NCBI GenBank assembly: GCA_937868095.1
Contig: CALMLO010000033.1
Span: 62,001 to 126,000, forward strand
Direction: 5' to 3'
Length of the DNA stretch: 64,000 bases
From: an uncultured Phycisphaerales bacterium
GTDB lineage: Bacteria; Planctomycetota; Phycisphaerae; Sedimentisphaerales; Anaerohalosphaeraceae
The position numbers were made by a program, and so were the translations under genes. The notes beneath the pieces were generated by a model. That model was not told where the DNA came from, did no database searches, and saw nothing but the letters and a program-made list of their open reading frames with translations. Below are positions 20,701 to 32,526 of the stretch, one piece after another; within the stretch, counting starts at the first letter, position 1; every line of letters starts with the position of its first letter.

Positions 20701-22584
20701 AATCGGATGAGAAGCCGAACCATGGTAGTTGCCCTCCAGCATGGACTTGGAATTACCATTGGGGCCGATGACTGCAATACGTTTGTACCGGGAGCGGTCA
20801 AGCGGAAGAATGCCGTCATTTTTCAGCAGAACCAGTGACTGACGGGCAACCTCTAGGGCTACTTTCGCGTGTTCGGGCGTGTCATTGTCCCGGATAGAAT
20901 ATTTGTTAAAAGGCACTTTTTCCGGCGGGTCAAACAGGCCGAGACGAAAACGGGTCCACAGCGTGCGGTACAACGCCTCATCGATTTCTTTTTCGCCAAG
21001 CAGTCCTTGCTGGACGGCCTTGACAAGCGCATTATACTCGCTGCCGCAGCAAAGATTAACACCGGATTTAACACCTAATGCAGCGGCCTTTTCAGCGGTA
21101 TCGACATAGGCATGTCCACGCCTGTTCGACATATCTCCAATTGCGCCGCAGTCAGAAACAACATATCCTTCAAACCCCCATTTCCCGCGTAATAAATCCT
21201 GCAACAGAAGTTTGCTGGCACTGCATGGAACCCCATAAACCGCGTTATAAGCGGTCATCACACCGGCCACTTTGCCGCCGATAATTGCTCGTTCGAACTG
21301 GGGCAGATACGTTTCATAAAAGTCACGCTCCGGCGGCTCGGCATTGAAACGGTGGCGCTCCTGCTCCGGGCCGCTATGTACAGCGTAATGCTTTGTGCAG
21401 GCCATTGCCAGCATATAGTCGGGATGATCCCCCTGAAGTCCCTTGATAAACCCGACAGCAAGCTCGCCGGTTAAAAAGGGATCTTCCCCGTAGGTTTCCT
21501 GCCCGCGACCCCAGCGCGGGTCACGGAATATATTGATATTCGGTGTCCAGTAAGTCAGACCGGTCCACCATTTGGAGTTGCCGTTATTCCTGGAGGCATA
21601 ATCGTTAAATTTGGCGCGGCCTTCAATGCCGATGACGGTGCCTTCCCGGTGAAGCAATTCCGGATTCCATGTCGAGGCCATTCCTACCGGCTCCGGGAAA
21701 ACCGTAGCGATACCGTTATTGGCAACACCATGCAGGGCTTCATTCCAATAATTATAAGCAGGCAGCTTCAGCCGCTCGATGGCTGGCGCATCGTTTTGAA
21801 TCTGGGCCACCTTCTCGGCCAGTGACATGCGGCGAATCAGATCGTTGATACGCTCATGTAACGGTTTGTCAGGATCCCGCCAGATCGCCGGCTCGTTGAT
21901 ATCCGGTATGCGGACCGCATCACCGAAAAAAGGGTCAGCAATGTCGGAAGCTTTAAATTTGAGAACCGATTCGCCGGTGGAATTTTTAATTTCGAAGGTA
22001 TTAAATTTTGCATTTTCCCGAATTGCCTTAAACACGACCTGCAGCGGGCCGCGCAGTTCGTCACCGGTATGTTCAACCTGGCCGGTGATGTAACAGATTT
22101 TTCCCATCCCGCCGGCAACCGAATAAATATCAAAATTTTCAGCCAGTGTTACGTCACCACAGGTCACGCTGAATACTCGTTCACCGGGGGAGCGCACAAA
22201 CAATTCTGTTTCACCAATGATAATGGTGTATGTGTCAGCCGGCAAATGCATGACGCTAACCGAAAACTCCTGACCGTAAATCTCTTCATAAAAAGCGGAT
22301 ACGTCGCCTGAGCCGTCCTCAATAGGAACTGATTCATCGGCTTTGTAGTGTGCAAAATCGCCGGTTACACTCACCTGATAGCTGCACGACCCGCAGACCC
22401 CCTCGGCTGCATAGACAGCCGGTGTCGAAAACCATTGGCCGACAATCGACATAAGGAAAAGAAGGGTAAAAGTCACGGAATTTCTTCCTGATACCAACAG
22501 GTCCAAATCCTGATTTTTAAATCGAATCGTAAAGGTTTCTGCCAGCGACTTTGAAACGAGACTTATAAGGTTGACTTTCTTCAT
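17770..22584 (-). CDS. GH3-GH27 fusion enzyme with NPCBM and Ig-like linker domains
   Basis: A single 1604-residue frame. Order: an unusually long N-terminus with a membrane/signal segment at about 37-60; a beta-rich, malectin-like region (65-225); GH3 beta-xylosidase-type domains (about 235-930) with YNYWNEALHGVA, ACTKHYAVHSGPE and nucleophile Asp in GYVVSDCGAI; an NPCBM-like domain (970-1100); a putative-Ig domain with GLPSGLSLDSKTGQITGTL; and GH27 (1195-1604) with LTPAMGWNSWNCF, nucleophile Asp in YLKYDWCSY and acid/base Asp in TTQDINDSW. Both active sites look intact. It could remove xylose or arabinose and alpha-galactose (or beta-arabinopyranose) from one polymer. It lies 43 nt after GH43. 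Confidence 0.9.
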   Translation of the reverse strand: MKKVNLISLVSKSLAETFTIRFKNQDLDLLVSGRNSVTFTLLFLMSIVGQWFSTPAVYAAEGVCGSCSYQVSVTGDFAHYKADESVPIEDGSGDVSAFYEEIYGQEFSVSVMHLPADTYTIIIGETELFVRSPGERVFSVTCGDVTLAENFDIYSVAGGMGKICYITGQVEHTGDELRGPLQVVFKAIRENAKFNTFEIKNSTGESVLKFKASDIADPFFGDAVRIPDINEPAIWRDPDKPLHERINDLIRRMSLAEKVAQIQNDAPAIERLKLPAYNYWNEALHGVANNGIATVFPEPVGMASTWNPELLHREGTVIGIEGRAKFNDYASRNNGNSKWWTGLTYWTPNINIFRDPRWGRGQETYGEDPFLTGELAVGFIKGLQGDHPDYMLAMACTKHYAVHSGPEQERHRFNAEPPERDFYETYLPQFERAIIGGKVAGVMTAYNAVYGVPCSASKLLLQDLLRGKWGFEGYVVSDCGAIGDMSNRRGHAYVDTAEKAAALGVKSGVNLCCGSEYNALVKAVQQGLLGEKEIDEALYRTLWTRFRLGLFDPPEKVPFNKYSIRDNDTPEHAKVALEVARQSLVLLKNDGILPLDRSRYKRIAVIGPNGNSKSMLEGNYHGSASHPISILDGIKQLAGDGIEITYAMGSPVTTKPGTAAWSRQDNETDRPVSKLKAEALEHAANADLIIYVGGITPAQEGEGFDRDSIELPEVQSQLLRALYAAGKPIVMVNCSGSAIALTWEDEHLPAILQAWYPGQNGGQAVAEVLFGEINPSGRLPITFYRATSDLPDFRNYSMENRTYKYFQGKPLYAFGHGLSYTTFEYREGKLASEKIPANGIAKLSFTIENTGRFDGDDVAQVYFRHVNPSVPQPKLALCGFARVHVKKGQSKQVTVEVPAEQMRYWDTQKKQYVVEPGNYEILVGAASDDIRLELPLKIVSAGSTASAAENSQTETILLSALDVSRVEQSWGQARSNRSVDNRHLQIAGQQFQNGIGTHANSEIPLLLDGKGVELSGLAGLDDETHGRGSVVFKITADGKEVWSSGLMKPGDAAKGFSIDVRGVKTLSLLALDAGDGYDWDHADWVDLKMTLIRNAKPKLDIPPIEDAVILTPKPASTPRINGAKVFGVRPGSPFLFRIAAAGDRPMMFSADGLPSGLSLDSKTGQITGTLKKPGKYKVMLHAKNALGRADQEFGIVCGSNIGLTPAMGWNSWNCFAASVTAEKIKAAADAMVESGLINHGWTYINIDDFWQVHRDSDDPTLQGPKRDSEGRILPNPRFPDMKGLVDYVHSKGLKIGIYSGPGPWTCGGCVGSFDHELQDAQQYAEWGFDYLKYDWCSYNPAFEAYRGVEDWDPSSVPNITYTGGDDLTKAKIPFERMYEALSEQPRDIIYGLCQYGMGNVWEWGAQVGGNSWRTTQDINDSWGSMSGIGFRQAGLEKYAGPGHFNDPDMLVIGKVGWGPQLRDSRLSPNEQYTHISLWCLLSAPLLIGCDMTQLDDFTLNLLTNDEVLEVNQDPLGRQAGRISQNGKLEVWAKDMQDGSKAVGLFNRGLREQTVTVNWSDLGISGEQTVRDLWRQKDLGSFKDQFQADVGRHGVVLVKIAPVKK

Positions 22585-22627
22585 ATTTTCATCCCTGCAT
22601 GCGTTTATGTTTCTTGTTACTCTTCGG

Positions 22628-23983
22628 TTATTTGAATTTCCACCAATTGAAGTTCATAAGAGCCCCTTTGTCTCCAGTGAAAACCAGATACAGGTCGTGT
22701 ATTTCGGCAGCACCGTGAACCGAGCAACGCTTCGTTTCCCAGTTTTGCCAGCCGCCGGTACTTGAAACGGAACAGGTTCCCACCAGCGTTCCGTCGGCAC
22801 TATCGAGACGAATCTCAATATTGCCGCCATTCGTTCCTGAGGCCACCCGGGCCTCGAAAGAGGTTGCCCCCTCGCCGAAATCCACACCTTTGACTTTTAT
22901 ATAATCTCCGTCTTCGATATCACAGACATTCATTCCGCCTTCACTGCAGGGTTCGGTTTTAATGCCCTCGCTCCAAGCGATGGTTTCGGCTTCGACACGA
23001 ACATAGGGGTTGAGCGGCTTAATCTGTTTCACTGCATCGGCCTCTTCCCACCAGGGAAGCTGCCGAATCGTGCCGTCCGGGTTATACGTAATTTCGGTCA
23101 CGCAAACGGAGCGCCGCTCGTGGTGCCGGTCCGTTTGCTTGAAGTTCAGCTTGTAATTGAACCCGAACAGATACCACTTGCCTTTGTACTCAATGACGCC
23201 CGGATGATTGCCGCTCGAGCGGCGGTCCGGCGGCATGATATAGCCCTTATATTCCCAAGGGCCGACAGGACCGTCGCTCATGGCATACCCGATGCCTTCG
23301 GGGCAGCAGGTGGAGGCGTAGGCGTTGTAGCAGTGACCTTCACGCTTCCACACCCATGGGGCCTCCTGGTAATGAAAGGGATCCGGCTTGCCGGCCTCTT
23401 TCCGAATCAGACTGTCCCTGGTTATCTCACCGGCAAGGGAAATCATATCCTCGTTCAGTTTGACATACCAAAGGTTAGGGTTTCCCCAATATAAATACGC
23501 CTGGCCGTCGTCGTTGATGAATACGGTCGGATCAATACTGTCGTATTGCGGACCGATCAGCGGCTTGCCAAGAGGATCGGTAAAAGGTCCCAACGGACCA
23601 TCGGCCGTCAGAACCCCGATCCCCGCGCCTTGCACGGTAACATACATGTAGAATTTTCCATTGCGTGCAATGGTTTGATGGGCCCAGGCGCCGTTTTCGT
23701 AACCGCCCCAGCCGGTCCAATCAAAACTTTTCAGGCTGGCCATCGTTCCCCGGTCCGTCCAGTTCACCATGTCCGTAGAGGTATAGCAGAGCCAGTCACG
23801 CATGCGGAACTGGCCTATGCCGGGAGGAGCGTCCTCTTGGTCATGGGTGGTGTAAAGATACACAACGCCGTCGTGCACCAACGGTGCCGGGTCAGCCGTG
23901 AATTTCGTTTGAATGATGGGGTCGGCCGCGTAGGATGCGGCGATCATCAAACAACCTGTAAGGATTCCCGTCCATTTGTGCAT
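22628..23983 (-). CDS. GH43 arabinosidase/xylosidase with CBM6
   Basis: A 451-residue secreted enzyme. After a short signal (ILTGCLMIAASYA) comes a five-bladed GH43 propeller. The three catalytic acids are visible: Asp in TADPAPLVHDG, Asp in YDSIDPTVF and Glu in FHYQEAPWVW. A CBM6 module occupies about 330-451 and begins VRVEAETIAWSEG, with DIEDGDYIKV and a final MNFNWWKF. GH43 enzymes mostly release arabinose or xylose from hemicelluloses. It has no dockerin, unlike its upstream neighbours. The ATG at 23983 has AAGGGAAA upstream. The GH31 gene ends only 16 nt before, so the two are probably co-transcribed. Confidence 0.92.
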   Translation of the reverse strand: MHKWTGILTGCLMIAASYAADPIIQTKFTADPAPLVHDGVVYLYTTHDQEDAPPGIGQFRMRDWLCYTSTDMVNWTDRGTMASLKSFDWTGWGGYENGAWAHQTIARNGKFYMYVTVQGAGIGVLTADGPLGPFTDPLGKPLIGPQYDSIDPTVFINDDGQAYLYWGNPNLWYVKLNEDMISLAGEITRDSLIRKEAGKPDPFHYQEAPWVWKREGHCYNAYASTCCPEGIGYAMSDGPVGPWEYKGYIMPPDRRSSGNHPGVIEYKGKWYLFGFNYKLNFKQTDRHHERRSVCVTEITYNPDGTIRQLPWWEEADAVKQIKPLNPYVRVEAETIAWSEGIKTEPCSEGGMNVCDIEDGDYIKVKGVDFGEGATSFEARVASGTNGGNIEIRLDSADGTLVGTCSVSSTGGWQNWETKRCSVHGAAEIHDLYLVFTGDKGALMNFNWWKFK

Positions 23984-23999
23984 AGCAAATTTCCCTTAA

Positions 24000-26954
24000 C
24001 TAAAATTTAACTCGAATGAGCTCACCCGTATAGGTAACGGATTTCATGTCAGCCGAACCGGTCTCGATTCCGGCGTTCCGGTCCGGGGAAGCCACGACGA
24101 TGTTGAGCTTACGTGCTGCAGCCATGCCGGGAAATGAGCCCTTTCGAGATCCAACCGTCAATGTTCGGGTCGAATCGTCCCAAATGAGCTCATAGGCAGC
24201 ATATTGTCCTTTTTCGTAATCGTAAGTCTCGTTATCATCTTCGTACAAAGTGAACTTCGCATCAGCCCCCGGGTAAACTCGGATCTCATACGGGGCGTCC
24301 GGTTTTTCGGTCGCGTACTGCATGACAGGACCCATGGGTATAATTGACCCGGCGCGTACATATAACGGTAGAATATTAAGCGGACACGCTTTTTCCACTG
24401 TTTGCCCGCCCTTGTGCCTCAGATTCGTCCAGAAGTCATACCAATCCGTACCCAACGGCAGATAGGTCTCCATGGTATTGTTCAACTCGAATTTCCCGCT
24501 TGCGAGGTCACGAATATCAGTCGGTGTCCGCCAACCCAGACGGATAACGCGTTCGCCGCCGGCCTGGTAGAATTCCAGCTTCAGCGGGACTTGCTGCCCT
24601 TTGCTGAGGTTGACTTTGGCGCTGCGATAGCGTGCAGCATTCTCTCGCCAATCTTCTATGACTTTCTTGCCATCCAGATAAAGCCGGAAACCGTCATCGC
24701 CTTCGACTCCGATTTCGTACTCACCGTCTTCCGGTGCCACTAAAAATCCTTCCCAACGCGCGGAGAAGTTGTTGAAACCGTCCAGACCACCGGGAGGATC
24801 AGCCAGCGGCGGACCGGGCCACTTATGATCCACAACCTTATCAATTTCTTTTTTCTTGGGTGTATTGAAGTTGACACCGGCAAAATACTGCACGGCCAGC
24901 CCCGGCTGTCCATCGGGTGTTCGCAGATACTCTGTCGGCAGGGTTGGAGCAGGCGGCTTGTCCCTGCGATACATAGCACGGGTAACCGGATGCACCAGGA
25001 ATGCCGGTCCGAACATGAAGCTGTCACTGATATTGCGGACCTTGACATCATCCGGGAAATCCATCGGCAAACCGCGCATCAGCGTGTAGCCATCATTCGT
25101 AACCTTCCAGCTCTGGCTGTAGAGATACGGCATCAGGCGATAGCGCAGATGTGTGATGTCCAGTAAGGCCTGATACATCTCCGGATCCATTTCCTTGAAA
25201 ATATAGGGTTCACGCTCAATGTTGGTCCCATGGATGCGAAAGATCGGATTGAAAGCCCCAAACTGGTACCATCGCACGAAGAGTTCACGATAGGCCTGAT
25301 TCTTTTCGCCGCCGGGGTAGTTGTTGACGAAGAAACCGCCGATGTCCTGCGTCCACCACGGATTACCGGACATGGTCACTTCGAGTCCGCCTGCCATCTG
25401 GGCCTTTAGCATATCCCAGCTTGCGAATGAATCACCCGACCACGAGGCGGCCGCATAACGCTGTGCACCTGTCCAGGCCGAGCGGGTCAGCGTAAACACA
25501 CGCCGGTTGTTCATTGCACGCTGGCCTTCGTAAGTCCCCTTGGTGGTCATGAGGGTGTAGGAATTAAGATAACGGGAGAAATCACCCATCGCATTGCTGC
25601 CCAATCGCTTGATATCCCGTGCTACTTCATTGGGATTCCAGCAGGCCGTACCGACCTCGACTTCGGTGCCGTCCATCCAAAGGGCATCCACGCCCTTATC
25701 AAACAATCCTTTCTTGATATGTTTGAAATAGATCTGCCGTCCCTTTTCGCTGTAGGCGTCATAGATACGGGCTTTCTTCGAAATCCAATGCAGCGGCTCA
25801 AAACGCAGGCCGTACTTGTCCAGTTCATGGGCCAAAGGCGTGTCATTGCCCACGGACGGCCAGATGGAGATCATCAGCTTCATATTCAGGTCGTGAATCG
25901 CCTGGGCCATCCCCTCCGGATCAGGATACCGTTCTTTGTTCCAAATCATACCGCTCCAGGTACCGTCTTTATCGGAACCCCAGTACTGCCAGTCTTGTAC
26001 GATGTAATCAAGCGGGAACTGCTCCTTGCGAAAGGTTCTGGCCACTTCGACAATCCGTTCCTGCGTCTGATAGCGCTCCTTGCTCATGAACAGGCCCAGG
26101 GCCTGCTTGGGATACATGGGGGCGTGACCGGTCAAATCGCGGTATCCCGCAATCACATCATCCATGGTCTCACCTGCAAAGAGGTAGTAATCCACGCCCC
26201 CCGGTGCACTTTCGGCCCACAACGTGGCGCCGGTCGCATCGTCCTTAAATCGCATGATGGAATAGGTGTCCCACATGATGCCGTAACGTTCGGTGGATAC
26301 GATCATGGGAATGACAATGCCCATATTGGTCTGGATCAACAGCAATTCCTGCCCGCGACGGTTGATTTGAGCCGGTGCGGCATCAATGTAGCCAAAGCCA
26401 TACCATCCCTCGTTGTCTTTCAGGGTAAAGGTATTCGTTACCTCATAGGTGGGGGCGCCGGAAATTTCAACCTGTTTGATCTCGGCATGGTCGTCGTCTC
26501 GTTCTTTCGTCAGTACCTTACCGGCTGCATCCATAAACGTAAGCGCACCGGTCTTTTTATCGGCTCTAATCTGAAGATTGGCCGATACGATTGTGACCGT
26601 CTCTGCGGCCTCCTGCACCTTAAACGGAACAGCCGCCGGTTTGGCCACAACAACGATACTGGGATGTTCCCAGCAGCTGCGGCCGAGGTTTTCATTCACC
26701 CGTACTGTCAAGGGGCCGTAAAAGATGACATTCTTTGTGAGGCCATTGACATGAAGCTGAACACCATTCTCCAGCGCAGTGCAGGCAAAACCGCCCTCGC
26801 CGGCAGTTTCCACCGCCTGCAAGTGTCCATGCCGATCCAAACCGGAAGGAGCGGCCTGCAGGAAAGCGCCAAGAAAAAGGAACAAAATAATCAGAAATTG
26901 GATGGTGATTTGATATTGTTTATGTCGGCACAAAGCAGAATACCTGATTTTCAT
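24000..26954 (-). CDS. GH31 alpha-xylosidase-like enzyme with PA14 insert
   Basis: A 984-residue secreted protein with signal FLIILFLFLGAFLQA. The N-terminal beta-sandwich is followed by the catalytic barrel (FPLDYIVQDWQYWG, nucleophile Asp in DALWMDGTE, acid/base Asp in ASWSGDSFASWDM). A PA14 domain (about 690-830) with ARWEGFLVAPEDGEYEIGV and GDDGFRLYLDGKKV is inserted after the barrel, then a DUF5110-like C-terminus with GADAKFTLYEDD. PA14-containing GH31 enzymes studied elsewhere are alpha-xylosidases that act on xyloglucan oligosaccharides, so this is the likely role. The ATG at 26954 follows GGAGAAGTAGT. Confidence 0.92.
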   Translation of the reverse strand: MKIRYSALCRHKQYQITIQFLIILFLFLGAFLQAAPSGLDRHGHLQAVETAGEGGFACTALENGVQLHVNGLTKNVIFYGPLTVRVNENLGRSCWEHPSIVVVAKPAAVPFKVQEAAETVTIVSANLQIRADKKTGALTFMDAAGKVLTKERDDDHAEIKQVEISGAPTYEVTNTFTLKDNEGWYGFGYIDAAPAQINRRGQELLLIQTNMGIVIPMIVSTERYGIMWDTYSIMRFKDDATGATLWAESAPGGVDYYLFAGETMDDVIAGYRDLTGHAPMYPKQALGLFMSKERYQTQERIVEVARTFRKEQFPLDYIVQDWQYWGSDKDGTWSGMIWNKERYPDPEGMAQAIHDLNMKLMISIWPSVGNDTPLAHELDKYGLRFEPLHWISKKARIYDAYSEKGRQIYFKHIKKGLFDKGVDALWMDGTEVEVGTACWNPNEVARDIKRLGSNAMGDFSRYLNSYTLMTTKGTYEGQRAMNNRRVFTLTRSAWTGAQRYAAASWSGDSFASWDMLKAQMAGGLEVTMSGNPWWTQDIGGFFVNNYPGGEKNQAYRELFVRWYQFGAFNPIFRIHGTNIEREPYIFKEMDPEMYQALLDITHLRYRLMPYLYSQSWKVTNDGYTLMRGLPMDFPDDVKVRNISDSFMFGPAFLVHPVTRAMYRRDKPPAPTLPTEYLRTPDGQPGLAVQYFAGVNFNTPKKKEIDKVVDHKWPGPPLADPPGGLDGFNNFSARWEGFLVAPEDGEYEIGVEGDDGFRLYLDGKKVIEDWRENAARYRSAKVNLSKGQQVPLKLEFYQAGGERVIRLGWRTPTDIRDLASGKFELNNTMETYLPLGTDWYDFWTNLRHKGGQTVEKACPLNILPLYVRAGSIIPMGPVMQYATEKPDAPYEIRVYPGADAKFTLYEDDNETYDYEKGQYAAYELIWDDSTRTLTVGSRKGSFPGMAAARKLNIVVASPDRNAGIETGSADMKSVTYTGELIRVKF

Positions 26955-27054
26955 ACTACTTCTCCATGAATTACAAGATCATTACAGACAGCCAAATGTA
27001 TATTATGCTTGTCCTTTATTAATCGAGGACCGCCATTTGTGCTCCGAATTGTAT

Positions 27055-29025
<1,971 letters not shown>

Positions 29026-29127
29026 TTATTTACCGGCAGAGCGAATTTATTTGTCAGCGTTTCCATCTATGGTTTCAATCGCACTGGGAACCCATGACCT
29101 TTTCGCCCGTAGGGTATGTGGCATTTT

Positions 29128-32100
29128 TTACAATGAACTTTCAAGCCAATTACATGAAAATTCAGCAAATTCACGCAACGAAATCAGGCAGTCGCCGTCT
29201 AAATCCAACTCGCAGTTTTCCTGGAGCCAATAGTCGATCAATATCACAAAATCCTCAAGATCGACAAGGTTATCTCGATTCACATCGCCGTAGAGATACC
29301 GGCCTTTCACCTCAATCTGGTCAATGGCGATATTACCGAAGCCGCCGCCGACAGCGACTGCCCGGAAACGAATCTGGATCGGGCCGCTAAAGTCCGAAAG
29401 ATTCACAATGGCCTGCGTGTAGGGCTGGCTGATGGAGGTGTGCTGCTGGCCGCTGACGCTCCAGACCCCATAATGCCACGTGCCGTCATAGACATCCACG
29501 TTCAGGGTCCCGATATGCACGCCGTACATATGGTAGTAAAACGTCAGAACACGACTGAAGCCGTAAATCACCGGACTTTCGAGGATGGCATTATTGCCGG
29601 CTGTGTTGGCATATCCCAGCGAGGTTCTCATATAAACATACCATGTGCTGCCCTCGGCTCCGCCGGATGGACCGGTCATCGGCGTCGGCGTGCTGCCCGA
29701 ATGGCGGAGCCAGTCGTGGGTGTCCTCGCCTGTAATGTTCACCCAGTCGCCGAATCCGTCCTCAAAATCGGCGCCGCTGAGCGTTACCGCACGGCTGTCA
29801 AACGACATCGCCTCGACCTCGTTCGAGTAAGCACTTTCAAAAATGTCGGTGTCCACAGCGGTAACAACATAATAGTACGTTGTGTAGCAGGCAATTGAAT
29901 AATCTGTAAAGCCGGGGCTGCTCAACAAGACATCGTTGAGCCGTATGTATCCGCTTCCCGGCGTGGTTGACCGATAGACATAGTACCCCGCCAAATCGCT
30001 TTCCGTATTGGCCTCCCAGTGCAGCATCACCAGGCCGTCACCGGCCACCGCCATCAACCCGGATGGTGCCGCAGGCGGAATTGCCGGCGTAGCGGCACTG
30101 GTTTGTGGGGAATCGGCGCTTTGGCCGACACTGTTGACCGCGCTGACCACGTAATAAAAGGTCGTCTTCTCGGGCAGCCCGGTGTCGCTGAAGCCGGTCC
30201 CGGACACACTGGCCGCCAGATCATAAGGCCCGCCATTGACGACCGAACGTTTTACATTGTAGTTGGTTGTCCCGACAGAGGCGTCCCATGCCAGATCAAT
30301 CCGGCCCGCGGCAATCCCCGTTACATGCAGACCCGTCGGAGACAAAGGCACGTCGATGGGAATCTCTTCGGCATATAACAACGAGATGGCGGCAGCATCT
30401 AAGGCATTGGCATAGATGCGAAACTCATCCACACACCCGTTTAAATAAGGGTCGGCCGCATATTGAGACCGGCCAATATAGTTTTGCGTCGTGTCCCCCA
30501 GTGAATCGGGAGTCAGACTCATCGAATTGCTGCGTCCGACTTCCGCACCGTTGATGTAAAGAATCCCGGCACCACCGCTGATTGTCACGGCCACGTGCGT
30601 CCAGACACCTGTCGGCAGAGCAGCGATGCCGTTAATTTGCTGCTCGCCGCCGGCACCGCCGGTGGTAATCGCAAAACGAACCGTTCCTGTCACACCGTTA
30701 CGCGGCGTCAGGAACATATTGACACCTGTACCGGTTCCAAAATCAAATACACGCGACCAGTTGTCAATTGTATTGAGATAGACCCACGTCGCTATGGTAA
30801 AGTCCGTCAATCCGCTCACTATACCGGTCGGCAGACTGATATAGTCATTTACTCCGTCCAGACTGACGGCGTTGCCGAACTTCCCCGACGTCCGGAGCGG
30901 CCCGTTGACCAGCGTGCCGTGCCAACCGTAACCGGTGGTATCGTATGCTGTGGTTCCGCCGGTCTCGTCAAATTTCAGATACGTGTGTACGACAGACGGC
31001 ATCACCTCATTGCTGTTGGCACTTTCTCCGCTCGGAGTGTTTGCACTGACAACATAATAGTATGTCTGGCCCGGAAGGATGCTTGTATCCGAGAAAGCAG
31101 TGCCGGTAATATCAGCGGCGACCGCGGTGTACGGCCCGCCGGACACGACTGAGCGTTTGACGTTATAACTTATCGCATTGGTCAAAGCGGTCCAGACCAG
31201 ATTTACCTGGCTGTCTATGATCATCGTCGCACTCAGTCCCATGGGGGGACCGGAGGGTGCGGCCCAGGTATAACCTGGAAGCCAGTCGAAATAGGCCTGC
31301 GCGCCCTCCTTTGAACTCAGTGTGCAATTTGCCGGAAGATTATCGTTCAGATCATCAAGAAGATCTCCAAGGAAACCGCAGAGATACGAGACATTCCCCT
31401 GATTATCCATGGCACGCTTGATTGCATTGCCGAAACCCGCTGTGGTTCCATTGACCAAGTTCCAGGGATCATCTGGTATCGGAAACCAAAACATCTCTGT
31501 GATGATCATCGGCCACCGATCAGCGGCCGGCTTGTATTGCCTGTCCCACAGGCTTTGCACCTTGACCGGATCGTCGAACACGCCTCCGTATGCCGGATAA
31601 AAATGAGCTGCAATACCGCAATTCGAGCCGGTAAAGGGATATTGGGCGTGTTGGTAGGGCGAACCCTGCCACTCCAGCGTTGGCACCCAGATGACATTGT
31701 CCGCCCCTGTGTTCCGAATCGCATCGATCACGGGCTGAATCCAGTCTCGGAAGGCCTGAAAGTATTTCGGAGCGTGGTTGCCCCAATCGCCGTTGCCTGG
31801 AACCGACTCGATATCAACCGGCTCGTTCATGAGTTCGAACATGATGTTGTCTGCGTTCTTGACACCGGGAGCATTGGCGACGGTCTGCCAGAATGTGATC
31901 AGACGCTGTTGCTCTACGACACCGGCATTATGGGTGCCGTTATCGGGTGTATTAATCGGCCCCGTCGCGGAAAGCACCAGGTAAAGGCCGCGCGACCTGA
32001 GATGGTTGGCGTAAGGAACGAGAAAGTTGTTGATCCAGGCGTCGAACTGGACCGGATCGACTAGGCCCGACGTAGGCGTCCAGCCGCCAATCGTATCGGT

Positions 32101-32457
32101 ATTGACACGCACAAAGCTGCAATACCATCCATGATCCCGGTCGTATTTAGGGCTGGTGTCGCTCATCACAGTGGCTGCGGCTTTCAAGTAATTTAACATG
32201 CCGGCCACCTTGTTCGGATTTGTCCAGTCGGACGGATCGCTGTACCACCTCCCCTGGCCGTTAAACCAAGTCGCCGTCGGCTGCATATATCCATGGAGAA
32301 GCACGTTCTTGCTGGTGGGATCCTTCAGGAAACGTCCTTCGACATGCAGTTTAGGCGTCGCCATGCCCTCATAGCCCCACGCAATACCCGCAAAGGTGAC
32401 AACCATAAGCAGAGCCATAATACGAATGAGATACTCTGGGTGGTGTTTCTCTTTCAT
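29128..32457 (-). CDS. GH5 endoglycanase with Fn3, LamG, MAM and dockerin modules
   Basis: An 1109-residue secreted protein. After the signal (LLMVVTFAGIAWG) a GH5-like barrel spans about 33-400, with acid/base Glu in MFELMNEPVD and nucleophile Glu in MIITEMFWFP. Then follow Fn3 (about 410-495), LamG (about 500-690, YLKFDETGGTTAYDTTG), two Fn3-like units (700-880), a MAM domain (about 885-1050, DFEDGFGDWVNITGED and LTFYYHMYGVHIGTLNV), and a two-repeat dockerin with GDVNRDNLVDLEDF and LDLDGDCLISLREF. It probably makes the first internal cuts in the target beta-glycan. It is the only likely endo-acting beta-glycanase in the locus besides the beta-helix protein. Confidence 0.9.
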   Translation of the reverse strand: MKEKHHPEYLIRIMALLMVVTFAGIAWGYEGMATPKLHVEGRFLKDPTSKNVLLHGYMQPTATWFNGQGRWYSDPSDWTNPNKVAGMLNYLKAAATVMSDTSPKYDRDHGWYCSFVRVNTDTIGGWTPTSGLVDPVQFDAWINNFLVPYANHLRSRGLYLVLSATGPINTPDNGTHNAGVVEQQRLITFWQTVANAPGVKNADNIMFELMNEPVDIESVPGNGDWGNHAPKYFQAFRDWIQPVIDAIRNTGADNVIWVPTLEWQGSPYQHAQYPFTGSNCGIAAHFYPAYGGVFDDPVKVQSLWDRQYKPAADRWPMIITEMFWFPIPDDPWNLVNGTTAGFGNAIKRAMDNQGNVSYLCGFLGDLLDDLNDNLPANCTLSSKEGAQAYFDWLPGYTWAAPSGPPMGLSATMIIDSQVNLVWTALTNAISYNVKRSVVSGGPYTAVAADITGTAFSDTSILPGQTYYYVVSANTPSGESANSNEVMPSVVHTYLKFDETGGTTAYDTTGYGWHGTLVNGPLRTSGKFGNAVSLDGVNDYISLPTGIVSGLTDFTIATWVYLNTIDNWSRVFDFGTGTGVNMFLTPRNGVTGTVRFAITTGGAGGEQQINGIAALPTGVWTHVAVTISGGAGILYINGAEVGRSNSMSLTPDSLGDTTQNYIGRSQYAADPYLNGCVDEFRIYANALDAAAISLLYAEEIPIDVPLSPTGLHVTGIAAGRIDLAWDASVGTTNYNVKRSVVNGGPYDLAASVSGTGFSDTGLPEKTTFYYVVSAVNSVGQSADSPQTSAATPAIPPAAPSGLMAVAGDGLVMLHWEANTESDLAGYYVYRSTTPGSGYIRLNDVLLSSPGFTDYSIACYTTYYYVVTAVDTDIFESAYSNEVEAMSFDSRAVTLSGADFEDGFGDWVNITGEDTHDWLRHSGSTPTPMTGPSGGAEGSTWYVYMRTSLGYANTAGNNAILESPVIYGFSRVLTFYYHMYGVHIGTLNVDVYDGTWHYGVWSVSGQQHTSISQPYTQAIVNLSDFSGPIQIRFRAVAVGGGFGNIAIDQIEVKGRYLYGDVNRDNLVDLEDFVILIDYWLQENCELDLDGDCLISLREFAEFSCNWLESSL

Positions 32458-32526
32458 AATCTTTTCGCTTTCATAATAAGATTTCTCTGGCTGAATGTCA
32501 ATGCCGCCTCGAACAGCGTGGGTTGG

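Noticed and set aside
25719-26969. 416-codon plus-strand frame over the GH31 gene
   Set aside because: The GH31 catalytic motifs and PA14 domain on the minus strand are clear, so the opposite frame is a shadow.
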